Shown piece after piece: positions 11,401-26,400 of a stretch of DNA of 64,000 nt. Location of the stretch: contig NC_056416.1 in the NCBI RefSeq assembly GCF_905147365.1, forward strand, positions 3,926,001 to 3,990,000, read 5' to 3'. Each line of letters begins with the position of its first letter. The first letter of the stretch is position 1. The DNA is from Aricia agestis (lineage: Eukaryota; Arthropoda; Insecta; Lepidoptera; Lycaenidae). Both the position numbers and the translations under genes were made by a program. The notes beneath the pieces are model-generated. The model worked only from the letters and a program-made list of their open reading frames with translations. It did not search any database and was not told the DNA's origin.

Positions 11401-14400
11401 TTTTTGATGGTGCTTCATCTCCAAAAGTTGCGGTGAGTTGAATAAAGCACTGTTGTTGATTTAGCCCACGCCGAAAATCGTAGTAAATCATTGCACGAAA
11501 ATGTTCACGCGTTAAATCCATGGCAAATGAAGACACGCAATTTTCAAAATGACGCCACAATGGAAAAATAATTGACAGTCACATGAAACAAAATGTATTC
11601 TTCAACCAAAGAGTTCTATTTTCAAATGTTGTAATTACTTTTTAAATATTGTTCTTGTAAGTGGCCAGTTCCGGATACATAAATAGCAGCCCTCGTATTA
11701 TACTCCCCTGTATCGTGTAATATATATGCCGGGCACATAATAGACAAAGGTATTAGAGTGCAGCGGGGGAATTATTACGACTAGGCATCCTGCACGTGAG
11801 CCCTAATGCACTTCCTAGGTCGTAAATTCACGATAGCGATGTGCTCGTATACTGTGTAGCGCCTGGGGCACTACTTTGTTTCTGTTTTATTGAGTGGCGC
11901 ACCTTTTGTCTGTATAATGTTGACATTATATTCCGTTTTCTTTTTGTACTGTAATATTTTTGTTCATATGGCATATCAGCTTGTACTCGCAGTACTGCAC
12001 TATTTTAAAATAAAAGTGGCGTTAATTATCCAGACCCAAAACCACAGATATGCAAAATTTTATCAAACTCCGTTTGGCTGTTAGAGGACACGATTCGAAA
12101 TGAAAGTATTTACGATCTAAGTTCTTTAGGATGGTCATAGACGGAGCGCTTCTTTCAATCGAAACCGACTGCAAAATGCGGTCGCCGCACGGCGATCTGC
12201 AGTTTTCATACTAAATTCATATCCGCTCGAGCAGTTCTTAGTGTCTAAACACACTAGGCTGAATTACGCCGGCGTAATTTCCGCCGCAAATGTCAAACGC
12301 ATACAAAACGCGACGTAATAGTGTGTCACCCCTCGTATTCGGCCCGTATTTTGTATGCAATTTAAACGCGGCGTAAACGCGGCGGAATTTACGCCGGCGT
12401 AATTCAGCCTAATGTGTTTAGACCCTTAAACGGTCGGTGTAAATTTCAACGCGACTGCTCTAAAGCAACTTGCGGTCCGTCTATGGCCAGTCTAAGACTC
12501 TATTCTCTATTCTCACCTCAATTCCAAACAGCGCCTCCAGATTGCCGATCTCGAAGTGTCTGTCCTCCATCGCTCGTCTGGAGTTCTTGGTGACGGAGGC
12601 GGACGTGGGGAACCCCCGCAGCTCGGGCGGCGGGGGCGGGGGCAGAGTGTCCAGGCGCGAGTTGTCCAGGTACCGGAGACATATGTCGTTGACGCGCGCT
12701 GTGACCGCCTGCATGAGCCGGAGGGCGATGTATTCTGGAAGTGATGGTAAATGCTTATTAGTTATTACAGTGAAAAGAGGAGTAAGAAGTTAAGGTAGAG
12801 AAAACTGTAGTCCATCGTGGATTGAAACAAAGAAAACTACGTTCTGAAAAGAACACCAGCCGTCCTTAAGAGGAGTCCACACCGCCCTTTTTTCCATACA
12901 AACGTTGTCCCCTGTTTCCTCCCTGGACAATGCTAGTAGAGTTATAATTTTTTTCCTGAATATCTACGGCCACTAATACGATGTCCCTATGTTTTCTTTT
13001 TTTCATAATTTAATTATTAAATAAGATATGAACGTTCAAAAACCCAAAAAATGGCCAGATTTTCCGCTGTGTTCAAACGTCCAAAAAACAGATTTGGCTA
13101 GATTATACAAAAAAAAAGCAAAACATAGGAACACAGCTCAAACCTTTTTTTAAAAATATTTTAATGATTTAAAATAATTTTTTAATGAAAAAAGTACTTA
13201 AATCGGTTAAGTTTTGGAGAAGGAATCAGGGGACAACGAATCGTTGATTTTCTGGATTTTCTGCAGTTGTCTCTATCGCGTTCTGCGGTATAGACTTCAT
13301 GTAAGGGAGACAGCTATAGATATTACACGTGCTTTTTTTTCATTTCTCTAGCCCCTGGTGTATTCTCTTAAATACGTTCGTAGAAGATTGAAACACAAAA
13401 AAGCCGAAATCGTTCTGCAAAGAACGCACGCCGAGAATACGTTCGTATACGAGACGAGAAAAACTGGTGACCCCGAAGAGCAACCAGCAACCTCTGCTAG
13501 AAGAAACTCTGCAAGAAAAAAACTCTGCCCGGGAAGATTCTGCTCGACAACGACACGTCTTCACACCGAGGCCACACTGTTCACGTCGAGTGAGGAATCA
13601 TTCCGGGCTTAGTTTTTTCTTGCAGAGTTTTAAAACTTTGTTTAAACGAATCTACTACTACAAAACAATGTTTAAACATCAAAGAAAAACTGAAAAGAGG
13701 GCCAAGACATCACCTCAAGAATTTTAACGAATGATTCGCACCGGTTTGACGATTTTAAAATGGCTTGTAAATTGTAATCCAAGACTTAAAGGTAAAAATA
13801 AATATTCAAAAATTATATACCAGATTTATTTCAGGCATCGTCATATTGTAATGCAACTCGATATAAAATTAAAATGCTATGAAAACCTGTTAGGAAACGA
13901 CGCCCTTAAGTGTCAATAAAGGTAAAGACTAGTATTAAAAGAGGCGTAATATGCGAATCGTTAATCTTTAATACGTAATATCAATAAGAATAATAACAAT
14001 AGCATTAACAATAGTTCATTGAAATAATAATCAAATAAACCATTGTTTCCTGATGACTCATAAATATTATTGATTATATCTTTATCTAACAAAGCTTCTT
14101 CTATCGATACTCTATCGATCTACTATCTATATAGCTACTTACTGACCTCTGCATACATGTATAAGTTTGAAAATGCCACAATCATTATCACAATTAGGTG
14201 TTCGTGAACATCATTCCAAAACTCACATCAAATTCTAACGCAGGGCCATTAGTTGACGGAAATATAAAAACGAAAACAACAGAAAAGGGACGGAAGGAAA
14301 TTCAACGTACAAGGAACTACCGCCAGTCGATGTGTCGCCTACATTTGCTCATCTATGTATAGTCTTTAGTAATGTGAACAAAAATAGATTCACAAGAAAT

Positions 14401-17400
14401 GTTGATAATACTGATTAGTGAATTTTGTTCTAAGATTCGAGATACTGACCATCTTTTTAGTAGAGAAACTCTACATCTTATTGGCCAAAACGAGGAGCAT
14501 TAGCTGAAAGAGTAATAACAATCCACCATTACATTGAAAGTAAATCAATAGATTTACGAATTACGAAAGATCCATTGTTCTGCTCTCCCTAGAGTCTACA
14601 CATTATCATACATCGTGGGAAGAATGATTAAGCGATAAAATGATAACAGTGATATCTTGAAAATTCAATAAGCATTGTCTGGCCGATATAGAAGTCACGC
14701 CCGAAATCCATTCGCTTGCTGCGATAATCATAGTAATGAGGACATATTTTGTTGCCAATAAACAGAACTCTTGATTAACTTTTCCATTCCCTACTCCGAC
14801 AATCCCCTACAAGAAGCCGCCCTAATAAACTTCGTATCTAGGAATTAATCGCCCAAATTGAGCACAACATTTGGAACGCTTACAAAAATTTTAGGTACCC
14901 ATATCGTAGCAAATAGTAATTGGGGCTTTAACCTTTGGGAATGCGAACACACAGCACTAGACTAACTTAACTTAGAAATAACCCTTCATAATTAGTCTGC
15001 AATTCCTAATTGCATGAAGTAACGAACAATGCGTTAGGTAATTCAGACGAGAGCCCTGCGAACGCTGAAGAGACTTATTAGACAACACCCTACCGTTCCA
15101 AAACGCCCCGGCGAATAAAAAATTTTAGAGCATCTTTTATGCTCGTATCGATCTGTCTACCCTCACTTTTACGACTACTAGGTGGAATAACACACGTCCG
15201 AATATCCCAATAGATCGCTTGACGCCTTCAATTGACAATTTGACAGGATCGTAATGCTTTGATCTCGGACTTAACGTTTAACAGAATCCATTACATCCGA
15301 TCGAATGTAAATAAGAGTTAACAGATTAACTCTAATCCGTCTGATATTTAGCTAAATTTTGAATGTGGAGAACAACATTATTATTACAATCGCTGCCACT
15401 TAATTTTTCCTGAAGAGGACAACCCATAGAGACATAATACATATAAGAGGAGTTTTCGCTAAAAATTCTTGCATACAGGAATCCCCGAATCGTCATGGGC
15501 AATTCGAATGACCTTCTCCTGATTTTAAGTAGCTAACAGCCAAGCCATCGATGTCACACTCAAAATAACACGTCCATAAAGTCGTCTGGGGGTATAACTT
15601 TATAAGTTATAACCAGACATAAATACAGTATAGCGGCGTTAGGGGGGAGTGACACTGAGCGACCGCCCAGGGCGCAGGATAAAAAGGGTCGTCAATATTT
15701 TTTAGTACCACCAGCACCCTGGGCGCCGAAGAAAACTCGCCCAGGGCGCTGGTAGTGCTAAAACCGGCTCTGCGTACGTACCTGATTCCTCCTCGTCGAA
15801 CCCAAACTCGTAAGGATACTGTTTCGCCGCGATTTGCACTTCGTCCAAAATAATTCTTTGCAGCGGGATCATTAACGTCAGGGGACATTGTCTGAAATAA
15901 AATGAGAACGGCGTTGAAAATTTACGGTTTGTTTGGCTTCAATTTATGGTATTGGGATCAAAGATCAGATGTAAAACAATAGGTGTCCGCAAAATCTCGT
16001 TTAGAAGGTAGTTATACTTAGGTGCGTAAATTCGTAACAAATTAACGATTTGACTCGATACACGATTTAGGGAAGGGCTTATTTCTATGTGAAGATTTAT
16101 AATAATAATCTCCCACACCTGTTTCGGTGACGGTGGCCCGTTTCATTGAAAGCAGGCCAGCTACGCAGGAGTAATTTTATAGTGCCCAAGTGTGTGCGCA
16201 GTACACAAGAGCACTCTCTATTCCTTTACTCTCATAACCCAGTGGGACGGAAGACCGACACGACCGGCGAGAGATCAGGCGCAGGACCGACTTTTTACAT
16301 GCCCATCCGACGCATGGATCATCTTACTTGTCAGACAATCAGGTGACCAGCCTGCATTGTCCTAACCAAACTTGGAAATAACATATTTCCAACGCGGGAA
16401 TCGAACCCACGACCCCCGAGTCAAGAGCCGCGCTCTATGCCACTAGACCACGGAGGCGTTGTGAAGATTGTTGAGGGCATAAACTAGCATATTTCATAAT
16501 GCCACTTTCTATTTACGGTAATATTGTGTACCGTGCCTGGACATAATTATAAAATCAATATGGGTTTACGGGGTTGTCTAGGCAAGCGGACATATGCCAT
16601 AATTATCCGCATGCATTGTGCATCCCCTTCTAACTTTACTATAAATTATTTAAGATATAACTACTCTATAAAAATAATGTTCTACTTGTTACCAAATATT
16701 TGCCTGATCAAAATATAAGATGATGACAAATAATTCTCCTCAGTTTCTTTAGTTTTAAAGCTAACGAAAGAGTAGACATTAATATTTTAATGTATTTAAG
16801 TGGAAACACAAACACGGTGAAGCTGAATATTTCTATTTTTGGTCAGGTGATGCAAGAGTCTTACATCAAATCACCTATTTTGGTGCAATTTTAAATAATC
16901 ATTTAAGTTTTTTAAGAGCCCATTAACATAAGCTCGCTTTAGATGATATAACTGATGAAAATATGAATGTAAAATGTAAATAGACCGACTATTAACAAAA
17001 TCTATTAATAGAATAACTTAACACAATTGGAGCGTGACTCCTGTTCCCATCAGGAAAAGCACGTCACATTAAAGGGTCACTGCTCTTGATCTCGTACCAT
17101 CACACGCCATTTTTTGGCAGCTCCGGCAGTAATGCTGTCACGATGCAGTTTAAACAGTGTCGTTGGACTTTCGCCAATGAAATATGAACCTAGGTCAGAC
17201 ACGTGACATTGAATTGAAATGCAGTTGAATATTAGCATAATTTGCAAGTTGTAGTGCTTTAGTAAAATTTTGTGCAGATTTGGCATATGGAAGATGCCGA
17301 ATGAAGGAAATAATTTTTAGTCTACCAACTTATATTTAATTACTACGTCGACAAAGAGGGAGGATGCGCTCTCCTATAAATTCCTTGTATAAAAATAACG

Positions 17401-20400
17401 ATTTTAATAATATTAAACTTTTAAAAGATATTAAAAACAAAATCACAGATCAGTGACTTCGGAACCATCAGTACCCTGACATGAGCTCAGTCGGTTTTTT
17501 ATCGAAGCCATATCGCGAAACTGTTTTGGGGACGCAAAAACTGCTAATTTCTCAGAAAGATTAGCTCGACGCTGAAGATTCAAACTAGACTATAAAGTTT
17601 AATAGCTAAGGTCCTAATTTGAATAATTCTATCTTTATGGTCGCCCTGGGGTTTGTTGAACCGGTGAGATATCAGCATCCGCGACCCACACGCCGCCCGT
17701 GCCAATTCGTACAGATGGTTAAAGAGAGCTATTACTCAGACCAGAATTAACCTCGTTTGAAAATATGCTGTATGGCCTAACCACGATTAAAGGACTCCTA
17801 TGAATGAAATGAAAATGAAAGGACCTTACACCAATGGCATGGAATTCCCTAGCCTCTTTCATTTGAAGGTCGTCATTTTAGATCATTGTCTAGTAGCTAG
17901 AACAGAGGCTGGTTGTCTTTGCCACCGCGGCTATGTTAAGCACATTTCTACAGTCTTTTTTTCAAAAATAAACAAGAATGACGTTTGCATATTTATAGAT
18001 AAATATTAAAATAGTAAACCATTAACAATGTCGTAAAATAGGCTCTAGCGACTAGTCATCACGCCAAGTTCAGAAGTTGTGGGTTAATGTTCATTCCATG
18101 TTGTCCAACTTTATTATGAGTCATCCTTCACTCTGTGGAGTGAACTAATCAATCATCTGATGTTTTCCATTGGATATGGACCTGTAAGGGCCTATTTCAC
18201 CACTTCCTGATAAGGTGCCGGATAGGCTATCCACAACTTTTTTGACAGATTCTCCATACTTGATCTGTCAATTAACTGGTGGATATCCTATCTGGCACTT
18301 ATCAGGAAGTGGTGAAACAGGCCCTAAATATTGTACTTGTACTGTTCGAAAGTGTATCAGACTTCTGTCTGTTACCTCATCAACGGGTCAACTTCTGTAA
18401 CCGCTTAAGTCATTGAACGGATTTCGGTAGGTATGATACTTAATCCCAGGAAAAGACGTAGGATTCGAGAGGTTCAGCGCGAACTAAAAACACTAGTACC
18501 GTACCGATATTTTAACTGTTTTAAGAACAGAACTGCCTGGGGCGGTGAGTCTTCTTTTCACCCACGTACAATGCAATCTCCCAAACGAGCTTCGATCAAG
18601 CTATTCTAGGTATACTTGTAGGCGTATATAGGTCACATTAATTATTAATAGAACGGTCCATGAAAATGAAAGGTGAAACGTGGAGGCCTTACATGAATAA
18701 TGCCTAAGGCTCAACTCATCACCGCGTCATTGCAGAATAATGAGGGACAATGCATGGAAAAATGTGCATGATTCATACTCCGTCGTAGTTTTCAAGGGCA
18801 GAGGTTAGGAAATAATGTCAGGTATGAAGGTAACTGAAAATTCTTATCTCTATAAACTTTAACAATAGATACGAGCAAGGTAATGGGAGACAAATTTACA
18901 TTTTTACGCTCGACATAAAAAATGTTTTTATATTTGAAGTATCTTTTGAGTTTTGGGTTTTCGAGGCTCTACAATCTACACTCTAGCTCTACAGTCTGCA
19001 CATTCAATATTAATCCTTCGATCGTGGATTCTTGGAAATCTATTGTTATTCTATTGTGTCTCGCTCACCGGTGAGCTTATGTGGCTTGCTGGGTTATGGA
19101 TTTGATACGCTCTAAAGTTTAGAGTAGGAGGAGGTAGGTTTAGACTTTAGAGTCTGAACCCTGAATCTGTGAATACATTTTGTCATTTCGTCTACAGAAC
19201 ACGAGCGTGTTTCTTTTAACTGCAAATCGAGGTAAATGCAAGCTTCCTGCGCCTGAGAGCAACCAAGTTTTACTTTGTACTCCTCCAGAGTTAAATTGAG
19301 CTCAATGAAGATGGAGCTAGTCGCGTTGACAGGCCTTAAAACTACACTCTGCGCCATTGACGCAAGCAGCGTCATTTTAATACTTTACAATCACCACGCA
19401 TATTTTTGTGTCATTGAGAGTCGGGACTATTTTAACATTAGCTATTGCATCAACTTCAGGTACATCATCGTCGGAATTACATCAGAAATGACCAACGATC
19501 TAAATCTAATTCAGTTTAGCAGTCATAGCGTAATCACAGTAGAAATGAAATAATAGAAAGACAAGATTTTAGAGACAAAATGGCAGTTTTATTTTGTCAA
19601 TATGTCTCTTTGTCTTCAGCAGAAATAATACGTAGCATTTAGCAATAACATTGCTACGTAATGTTACTTGTACAATTATCTATCTGTGGTATTGTAACAT
19701 ATTATGCTACACCATTTTATGTGGCCATGCTGAGACTTTTTCTCCCTCGTTTGGAGCACTTTCCTATTCCCTTAGCTACTTTCCGACTGCCGCGAGTCCA
19801 CCTGTGATCGGCAGAGGCAGCTAGAAAGCAGACAAAATGTCTGGAAGATAACTTTAAGATAGGAACTGATATTGTGATTTGTGGTTGCATTTTAGGTTGT
19901 GTCTTAATATTTACATTTTACACCTCCAACCTCTGTAGGTAATTCAACACTGGTTTTACTGGAACAAATTATCAATTATATCGTTAAAGCAGCTTAACGG
20001 CCAGCCAGGGCATTATCAAATCAGTTATGGCACTGTTGCACAAGGCTTATTATACAACTTGCATGTATTACTATTCACTAGACAACATAATATTATGATG
20101 CTCGAGATCTCTGATAAGCAATGACTTATCATCCAAACGATCTAGTACAGTCGGCCAAGTTATTTTTACAACGAAGTTTCTATGAGAGTAGTCCTTATGT
20201 CATCACTCATCAGCATAAATATCCTATCAGATGCAAAATAATTCTGAACGGACCGCTCAGCTGCAAGATTCGCCCTACGTAACTTCTTTCATAACTTGAT
20301 TTGCGCTTACGGAATATATTGCACTAAATAGAGCGTCAAATTACATGTTATATATCCTCATTAACTTTTATGGTAATGTAAACAAACAACTATGGCTATC

Positions 20401-23400
20401 GTTGAGATAAAGTTATGGATGTCCCTACATCTCACTTAGCGCGTAATTGAGAAGTCACTTTCAAGATGTCTTTTGTCAACGTTATCGAGTCAACTTCTGT
20501 CTTCAGGAAAACTTTGCTAACTTTAATTTTATTGTTATTTTTTTAGAAATACTTTAGATTGTTTAGGTTTAGTTTATTTAGGATCCGTGTAGTTGAGGTT
20601 GCCTGCGAGCTTCTTTTGCGGTAGAGTTCGTGCTGCATGGTTTCCAAAGTTTTGAAAGGAGTTTATCTGTTGAGAATTGAGTTCAATAGGTTTGTTCATT
20701 TAGTTTACGTTTTTAGGGTTCCGTACCCAAAGGGTAAAAACGGGACCCTATTACTAAGACTTCGTTGTCTGTCCGTCTGTCTGTCTCCAGGCTGTATCTC
20801 AAGAGCCGCTATAGCTAGACTTCTGAAATTTTCACAGATTGTGTAGGTATATATCTGTTGTCGCTATATAACAACAAATACTAAAAACAAAATATAAATT
20901 AATATTTAAGGGGGCTTCCATACAACAAACATGATTTTTTTGGCCTTTTTTACTCGGTAACTATAATGGCACTTGAAATTTTCACAAAGACCTTAAATAT
21001 ATTATGTGAAAAATTTAAGGGGGGCTAAAAATACAATTTAGGGCCTATTTTTGCTCTATAACGGTACGGAACCCTTCGTGGGCGAGTCCGACTCGCACTT
21101 GGCCGATTATTGTTTGATAATAATATCACTCCTATCAAAAAACCTGAGAAACCGGGTATTGTATAGGTGTACCAGGATATGATGGCAAATTTGGATGGCA
21201 GATTTTCAAAAAATATCCTTGATCATTGGATATTTTTTTTATATTTGCATGTTTCACACACAGAATCAGCCGCTATAAGGACAAAAAAGGATCAAAATGT
21301 TTTATTCCAACTACCCCGGCATTGCTCGAGTCAATTTATTTTCTCACTTTTTGCCATTAGATTCTGGTAGAAATATTATAGTTTAATCGAATCACCCATC
21401 AAGGGTTAACAAATTTGATTGCGTATACACGCAGTACGCGTACTTTTATCGTGAGCTAATCTTTTCACTCTAGTTGCTTTTACTGTGTGATAAACGCTAG
21501 TTTTTGTAAATAGCAATTATTTACACATTAAACAGAAAGTTAAATGAAACTGTTAAAAGCTTGATAAGTGCTAACGCTAGCGATTAATTTTATGGCTGCC
21601 TGGCTCTCTAATTTTGTCTAAACTGATAATTTTGCCTATAGTATGATAAAATAATAACAAAATATATTTTTATTCTAAATAGGTAGGTATCACGAATACT
21701 CTTTTTGAACGTCGTAGAAAGAACGTAGAAACTAAGATGCCTACCACCGGTTCGGGAACTAACCCGGCGAGAAGAACCGGCGTAAGAAACTCGCTCGAAA
21801 AAAAGAAAGAAAGTGATGATCATAATAATATGGAATATGGACTGTTTCATCATCATGAATATCGCATCAGAAGTGGTAGTCAAGAGTCTTGTTCATATTA
21901 CATTAAGTATGGTCCATGTACATTTAGTAATCTATAGTCTATACTAATATTATAAAGCTTAAGAGTTTGTTTGAACGCGCTAATCTCAGAACTACTGGTC
22001 CGATTTGAAAAATTCTTTTGAGTGTTAGATAGCCCATTTATCGACGAAGGCTATAGGCTATATTTTATCACGCTAAGACTGATAGGAGCAAAAAAATAGA
22101 GGAAAATGTGGAAAAAACGGGGGAAATTATTTAAAAGGGCTTATTTCACGAACTACTGGAGCAATTTTTCTGTTATTTGGAACAGATCATAAGAAGTAGA
22201 CCACGTTAAGGATCATAGGCTATTTTTTGTGGATTAATTATTTGTCTGTGAAATATCTAATTTACGCGGGCGAAGCCGCACGGAACGTCTAGTTATACTT
22301 ATAAACCGTGAAACAAGTCGCAAAATAAGTAAATGTCAAAAATTGTGACTCGTCGCTTAACTTGGGCTACTATTAACTAATATTTATACGTGGGAGAGCC
22401 ATGCTTCGGCACGAATGGGCCGGCTCGACCGGAGAAATACCACGTTCTCACAGAAAACGGCGTGAAACAGCGCTTGCGCTGTGTTTCGCCGAGTGAGTGA
22501 GTTTACCGGAGGCCCAATCCCCTACCCTATTCCCTTCCCTACCCTCCTCTATTCCCTTCCCTTCCCATCCTTACGCTCCCCTATAATTACCCTGTTCCCT
22601 CTTAAAAGGCCGGCAACGCACTTGCGGCTCTTCTGATGCTGCGAGTGTTCATGGGCGACGGAAGTTGCTTTCCATCTTCCGTCCCCCTAGCATACGCCAA
22701 CGAGATATCTCGTGGATATCTCATTCTCGAGCGAAGTGATATTGTCGATATAGATATAATCTCTTTTTCGCTAACATGCATACGTCGGGACTCGAGAGAT
22801 AAATTTCTCTTTCGTATATAGCTGTTAGAATATAGACAAAAATAGCACATTTAAAAAAAAAACTAAATTGTCTCTAATTTTGACGACAGACGTACGAGAA
22901 AAAATGTATGTCATGTTAGGGTCAATAGAGATGAAGAGATAAACCAGTTAACATCGAGAAAACGTGTAGAGTGAGATATCTCGTTGGCGTATGCTAGCAC
23001 GGCAGGTGACCCGTTTACTCGTTTGCCCCCTTAGGTCATAAAAAAAAAAACGCGACGAGAGCCGACCACAGGCGGGCGCGGACTCGGGCAGACTATAATA
23101 ATTTCTCTGTCAAATTATTTATTCATCCGGGTTTCCTGAACTCTACATTGTACACTTCCGTTACTTTTATGAGCTTTCAATGAAAATTGGGTGGCGGGAT
23201 TTTCGTTTTGAGACGATTTATCTTGAGAATAGAGTTTTACGGCTGCACTGGGAAAGATTTACCGAAACTTAACTTTAATTTAATGAATTTTTTCACGTTA
23301 ACTCAGTCAAACTTTTCGTTTAATCAAAATTAATTTAATAATTTTTTTTTGTCTCTAAGTGCGGCCGAAAATCTTGAAATCAGAATTCAGAATCAGTCAT

Positions 23401-26400
23401 TATTTATCAAACGTCGAAGTCAAGTACATACAGGGTTATGTAATAAATAGCCTTAGTTGTTCTGGGGATGCCCCGCCAAGATGAGCCAAGCGAAGCGCGC
23501 AAGGGCACTACCTACCTTTTCTCGAAAAGTTTCGTCGTATTTTTGAACCCTCGTAACTTTGGTTTGAATGATGACAGATAGTTGAAATTTTTAAGATATA
23601 ATGACATGGGTATAGTTATTAAATGTGCAAAGTTTGAATGTCGTAGCTATTATACTTTAGATTTTATAGGTGTCCAAAAACCCACAATTTGGTCACTGAC
23701 TCACCGATCATCAAAACTGTTAGGGTACTTCCTGAAGTCTTAGAAAGCTGAAATTTGGTATGTAACATGATATTAGTACTGAAACAACAAAAAAAATATC
23801 AAATCCAACTTAACCTATATCCGTACCATTATAGAGCAAAATTAGGCAAAAATTTGTGTTTTATGTATGGGTACCCTTAATTTTTTATTTTATTTTAATA
23901 TTATTATTAAATATTAAAGTAGTTAAAGGCCAAAAAAATCACGTTTGTTGTATGGGAGTCCCCCTTATATAATAATTTTATTTCGTTTTTAGTATTTGTT
24001 GTTACAGCGGCAACAGATATACATAATCTGTGAAAATTTCAACTCTCTAGCTATTACCATTCCTGAGTTACAGCCTGGAGACAGACAGACAGACATACAG
24101 ACAGACGGATAGACGGAAAGACAACGAAGTCTTAGTAATAGGGTCCCGTTTTTACCCTTTGGGTACGTAAGTACGTAAGTTCAAAGAATAGTCGTAGTCT
24201 TAGCATTTCTTTGCAAATATTTAATTAATAAGAGTATTTCATTAATTATAATAATTAGTTACTTAACTATCAATCTATTTCAAGTAATACAAACTTGAAA
24301 CAGATTGATCAGGAATTTTAGGATAATTAATATAATAGGTTTTAAAATATATTTTTTTATGCAAATAACTTCGGTAATATTACAACGAAAGTCTACACCA
24401 AACATCTTCGCGTCATCGATAGCGCGATGCAGGTGCCCAACAGTGACATCTCTTGTTGATCAGAGTGCATTAACAAGTATATGAAACTGTTCGTGCTAGC
24501 TATACCGCGATGTAGACGACCAGCAGCGACATCTATTATTATCAAAAGGAAAAAATAACTTAATATACCGTAACTATAACAATAAAACTAAATAATAACC
24601 GTAAAATGGCCAAGCCACCGATTTTGACTAATGTGTAGAGTTTTTAGATTCTCCTCGTCCGGCTGACACATTATATTATTATCAAATATTTTGCCGCGCT
24701 TTAGTGTAAAATTAAGGTTTTTAGATTTAGGGCTGAGTATGTAAGGTTAGAAACTTGGCTCTACATGAGATCTCACTACTTTTTGACACGACGAACTATA
24801 ATATTATTATGTTCTCATCTTGGCAACATTTTTACATGAAAATGTTTTTGGTGGGATAATGATTTCCAGTTTAATATTAATTATTTCCGGGCAGCTTTGG
24901 AGCGATGACAGACGGACGAACAAACCGCAAAATTTCGGTATTAAGACTCAGTTTATCCCTTAGGTCTTGGTGTATGAACCCTAAAAATTAATGATATTAT
25001 GTACAGCCGCGGACAAAATCCAATCAGTGCTAGTCCATTTGTGTGTTTGTGCTGTTAATTAATAGCTAAATTAAGAGAAAAGACGCTACGTCTTAATTAA
25101 AAGGAAAAAAACCGACGCTGAAAAAACTGCTGATCATTACTTTCTCATTATTCCTAGACTTGCGAACACAGTGTAATACTTTTGATATAGAACATTATCA
25201 TTATCGCTTTATAGTCTTTATATTCCTCCCTGCAAAACTAAAAAATTACGAAAAAATTAAGAGACTCATTTGTTTAAGTTTATATTACTTTATTTAAATT
25301 TAAAATTTTGATGAATAATAATTATATTATATTATTGTTATTAATGCTATGTACACCATAGTTGTCGTATGCATTAGATATAATACAAATTGTTATTTGT
25401 ATTATATCTAATGCATACTTTATTGTATTATATTATATTGGTTGTACTTTATCAATAAATAAATAAATAGTCTAACTAAAACAAACAAGTATGATAACAA
25501 TATTTGCAATACTCAATCTTTACTTTGACTCTTAAACTATAATGGGAAGTCATTATACATATTATAAAAATTACGTAAATAATTAGTTGTAGTATTAAAA
25601 GAAATTAAGCTAAATGCGAGTTGGAATTACAGGAGTTTCATACAAAAAATCATTATCATTTATCAAGAGTGTTGTATGCAATAATAAATACACTTAAGGA
25701 GGGACCTTATTTGTTTATTTACTAGTACTACAGCTGTCGAGATTTTAGTGTATTGGAGTTCACAAGTCAATGACCCCAAATAAGGAAAGACTAAAATGCA
25801 CTCATGGCATATATCTCCAAAACAGGTCTGGCGTATCGCTCAGTGAGGTAATAAACAACCTTGGCCGTTTGGCACTTGTAGTTATATTTTTATATCTTTG
25901 TAAATCAACAGACTCTTTTTGTTCCTAGGAAATCAATTTTAAATGTATGTTCTATTTTGAAATATTACATGTTAACATAGATTTTGTTTACAGGCCAAAG
26001 CCTTTAACAAGTAGCAATAAATGGAAATTGGAATATATTTATATATTCGTATTTAATATTTATGTATTTATAAATACAAAAGTGTGTGTGTTTGTCAGTT
26101 ACATCTTCACCACAAAACAGTGAAAGTGATAAAAATTAAATGATAAGCTACTGTAATGCAATGATAAGAATGTTGAATCTGATGGCAAGTCTTCTAAGTA
26201 TTATAGTTTTTCTGAATAAAAATGACTCATCCAAATTAAATATGAACACAAAATCCAAGAGAAACTGGATTGAGAATATAAAAAGTAAGAAAGTTAGTTG
26301 ATATTTAAAGCTAAGTTATACATGTTTCAAATCCTGGAAATTCTTGGGAATTATAGAATTTTACCTATCTTAACTTTTAGCTATCCTTAACATTTTGAGC

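Noticed and set aside
13331..13730. Possible LTR-element leader with ctggtgaccccgaa
   Set aside because: No paired LTR, no target duplication and no coding region could be found.
16388..16457. A tRNA-like sequence with A and B boxes
   Set aside because: It is the head of a SINE with a 270-bp tail and a second copy at 34792; not a functional tRNA gene.
19112..19553. Open frames of 87 and 92 codons on opposite strands
   Set aside because: No family match, no splice or promoter context, and no similarity to flanking repeats that would support either.
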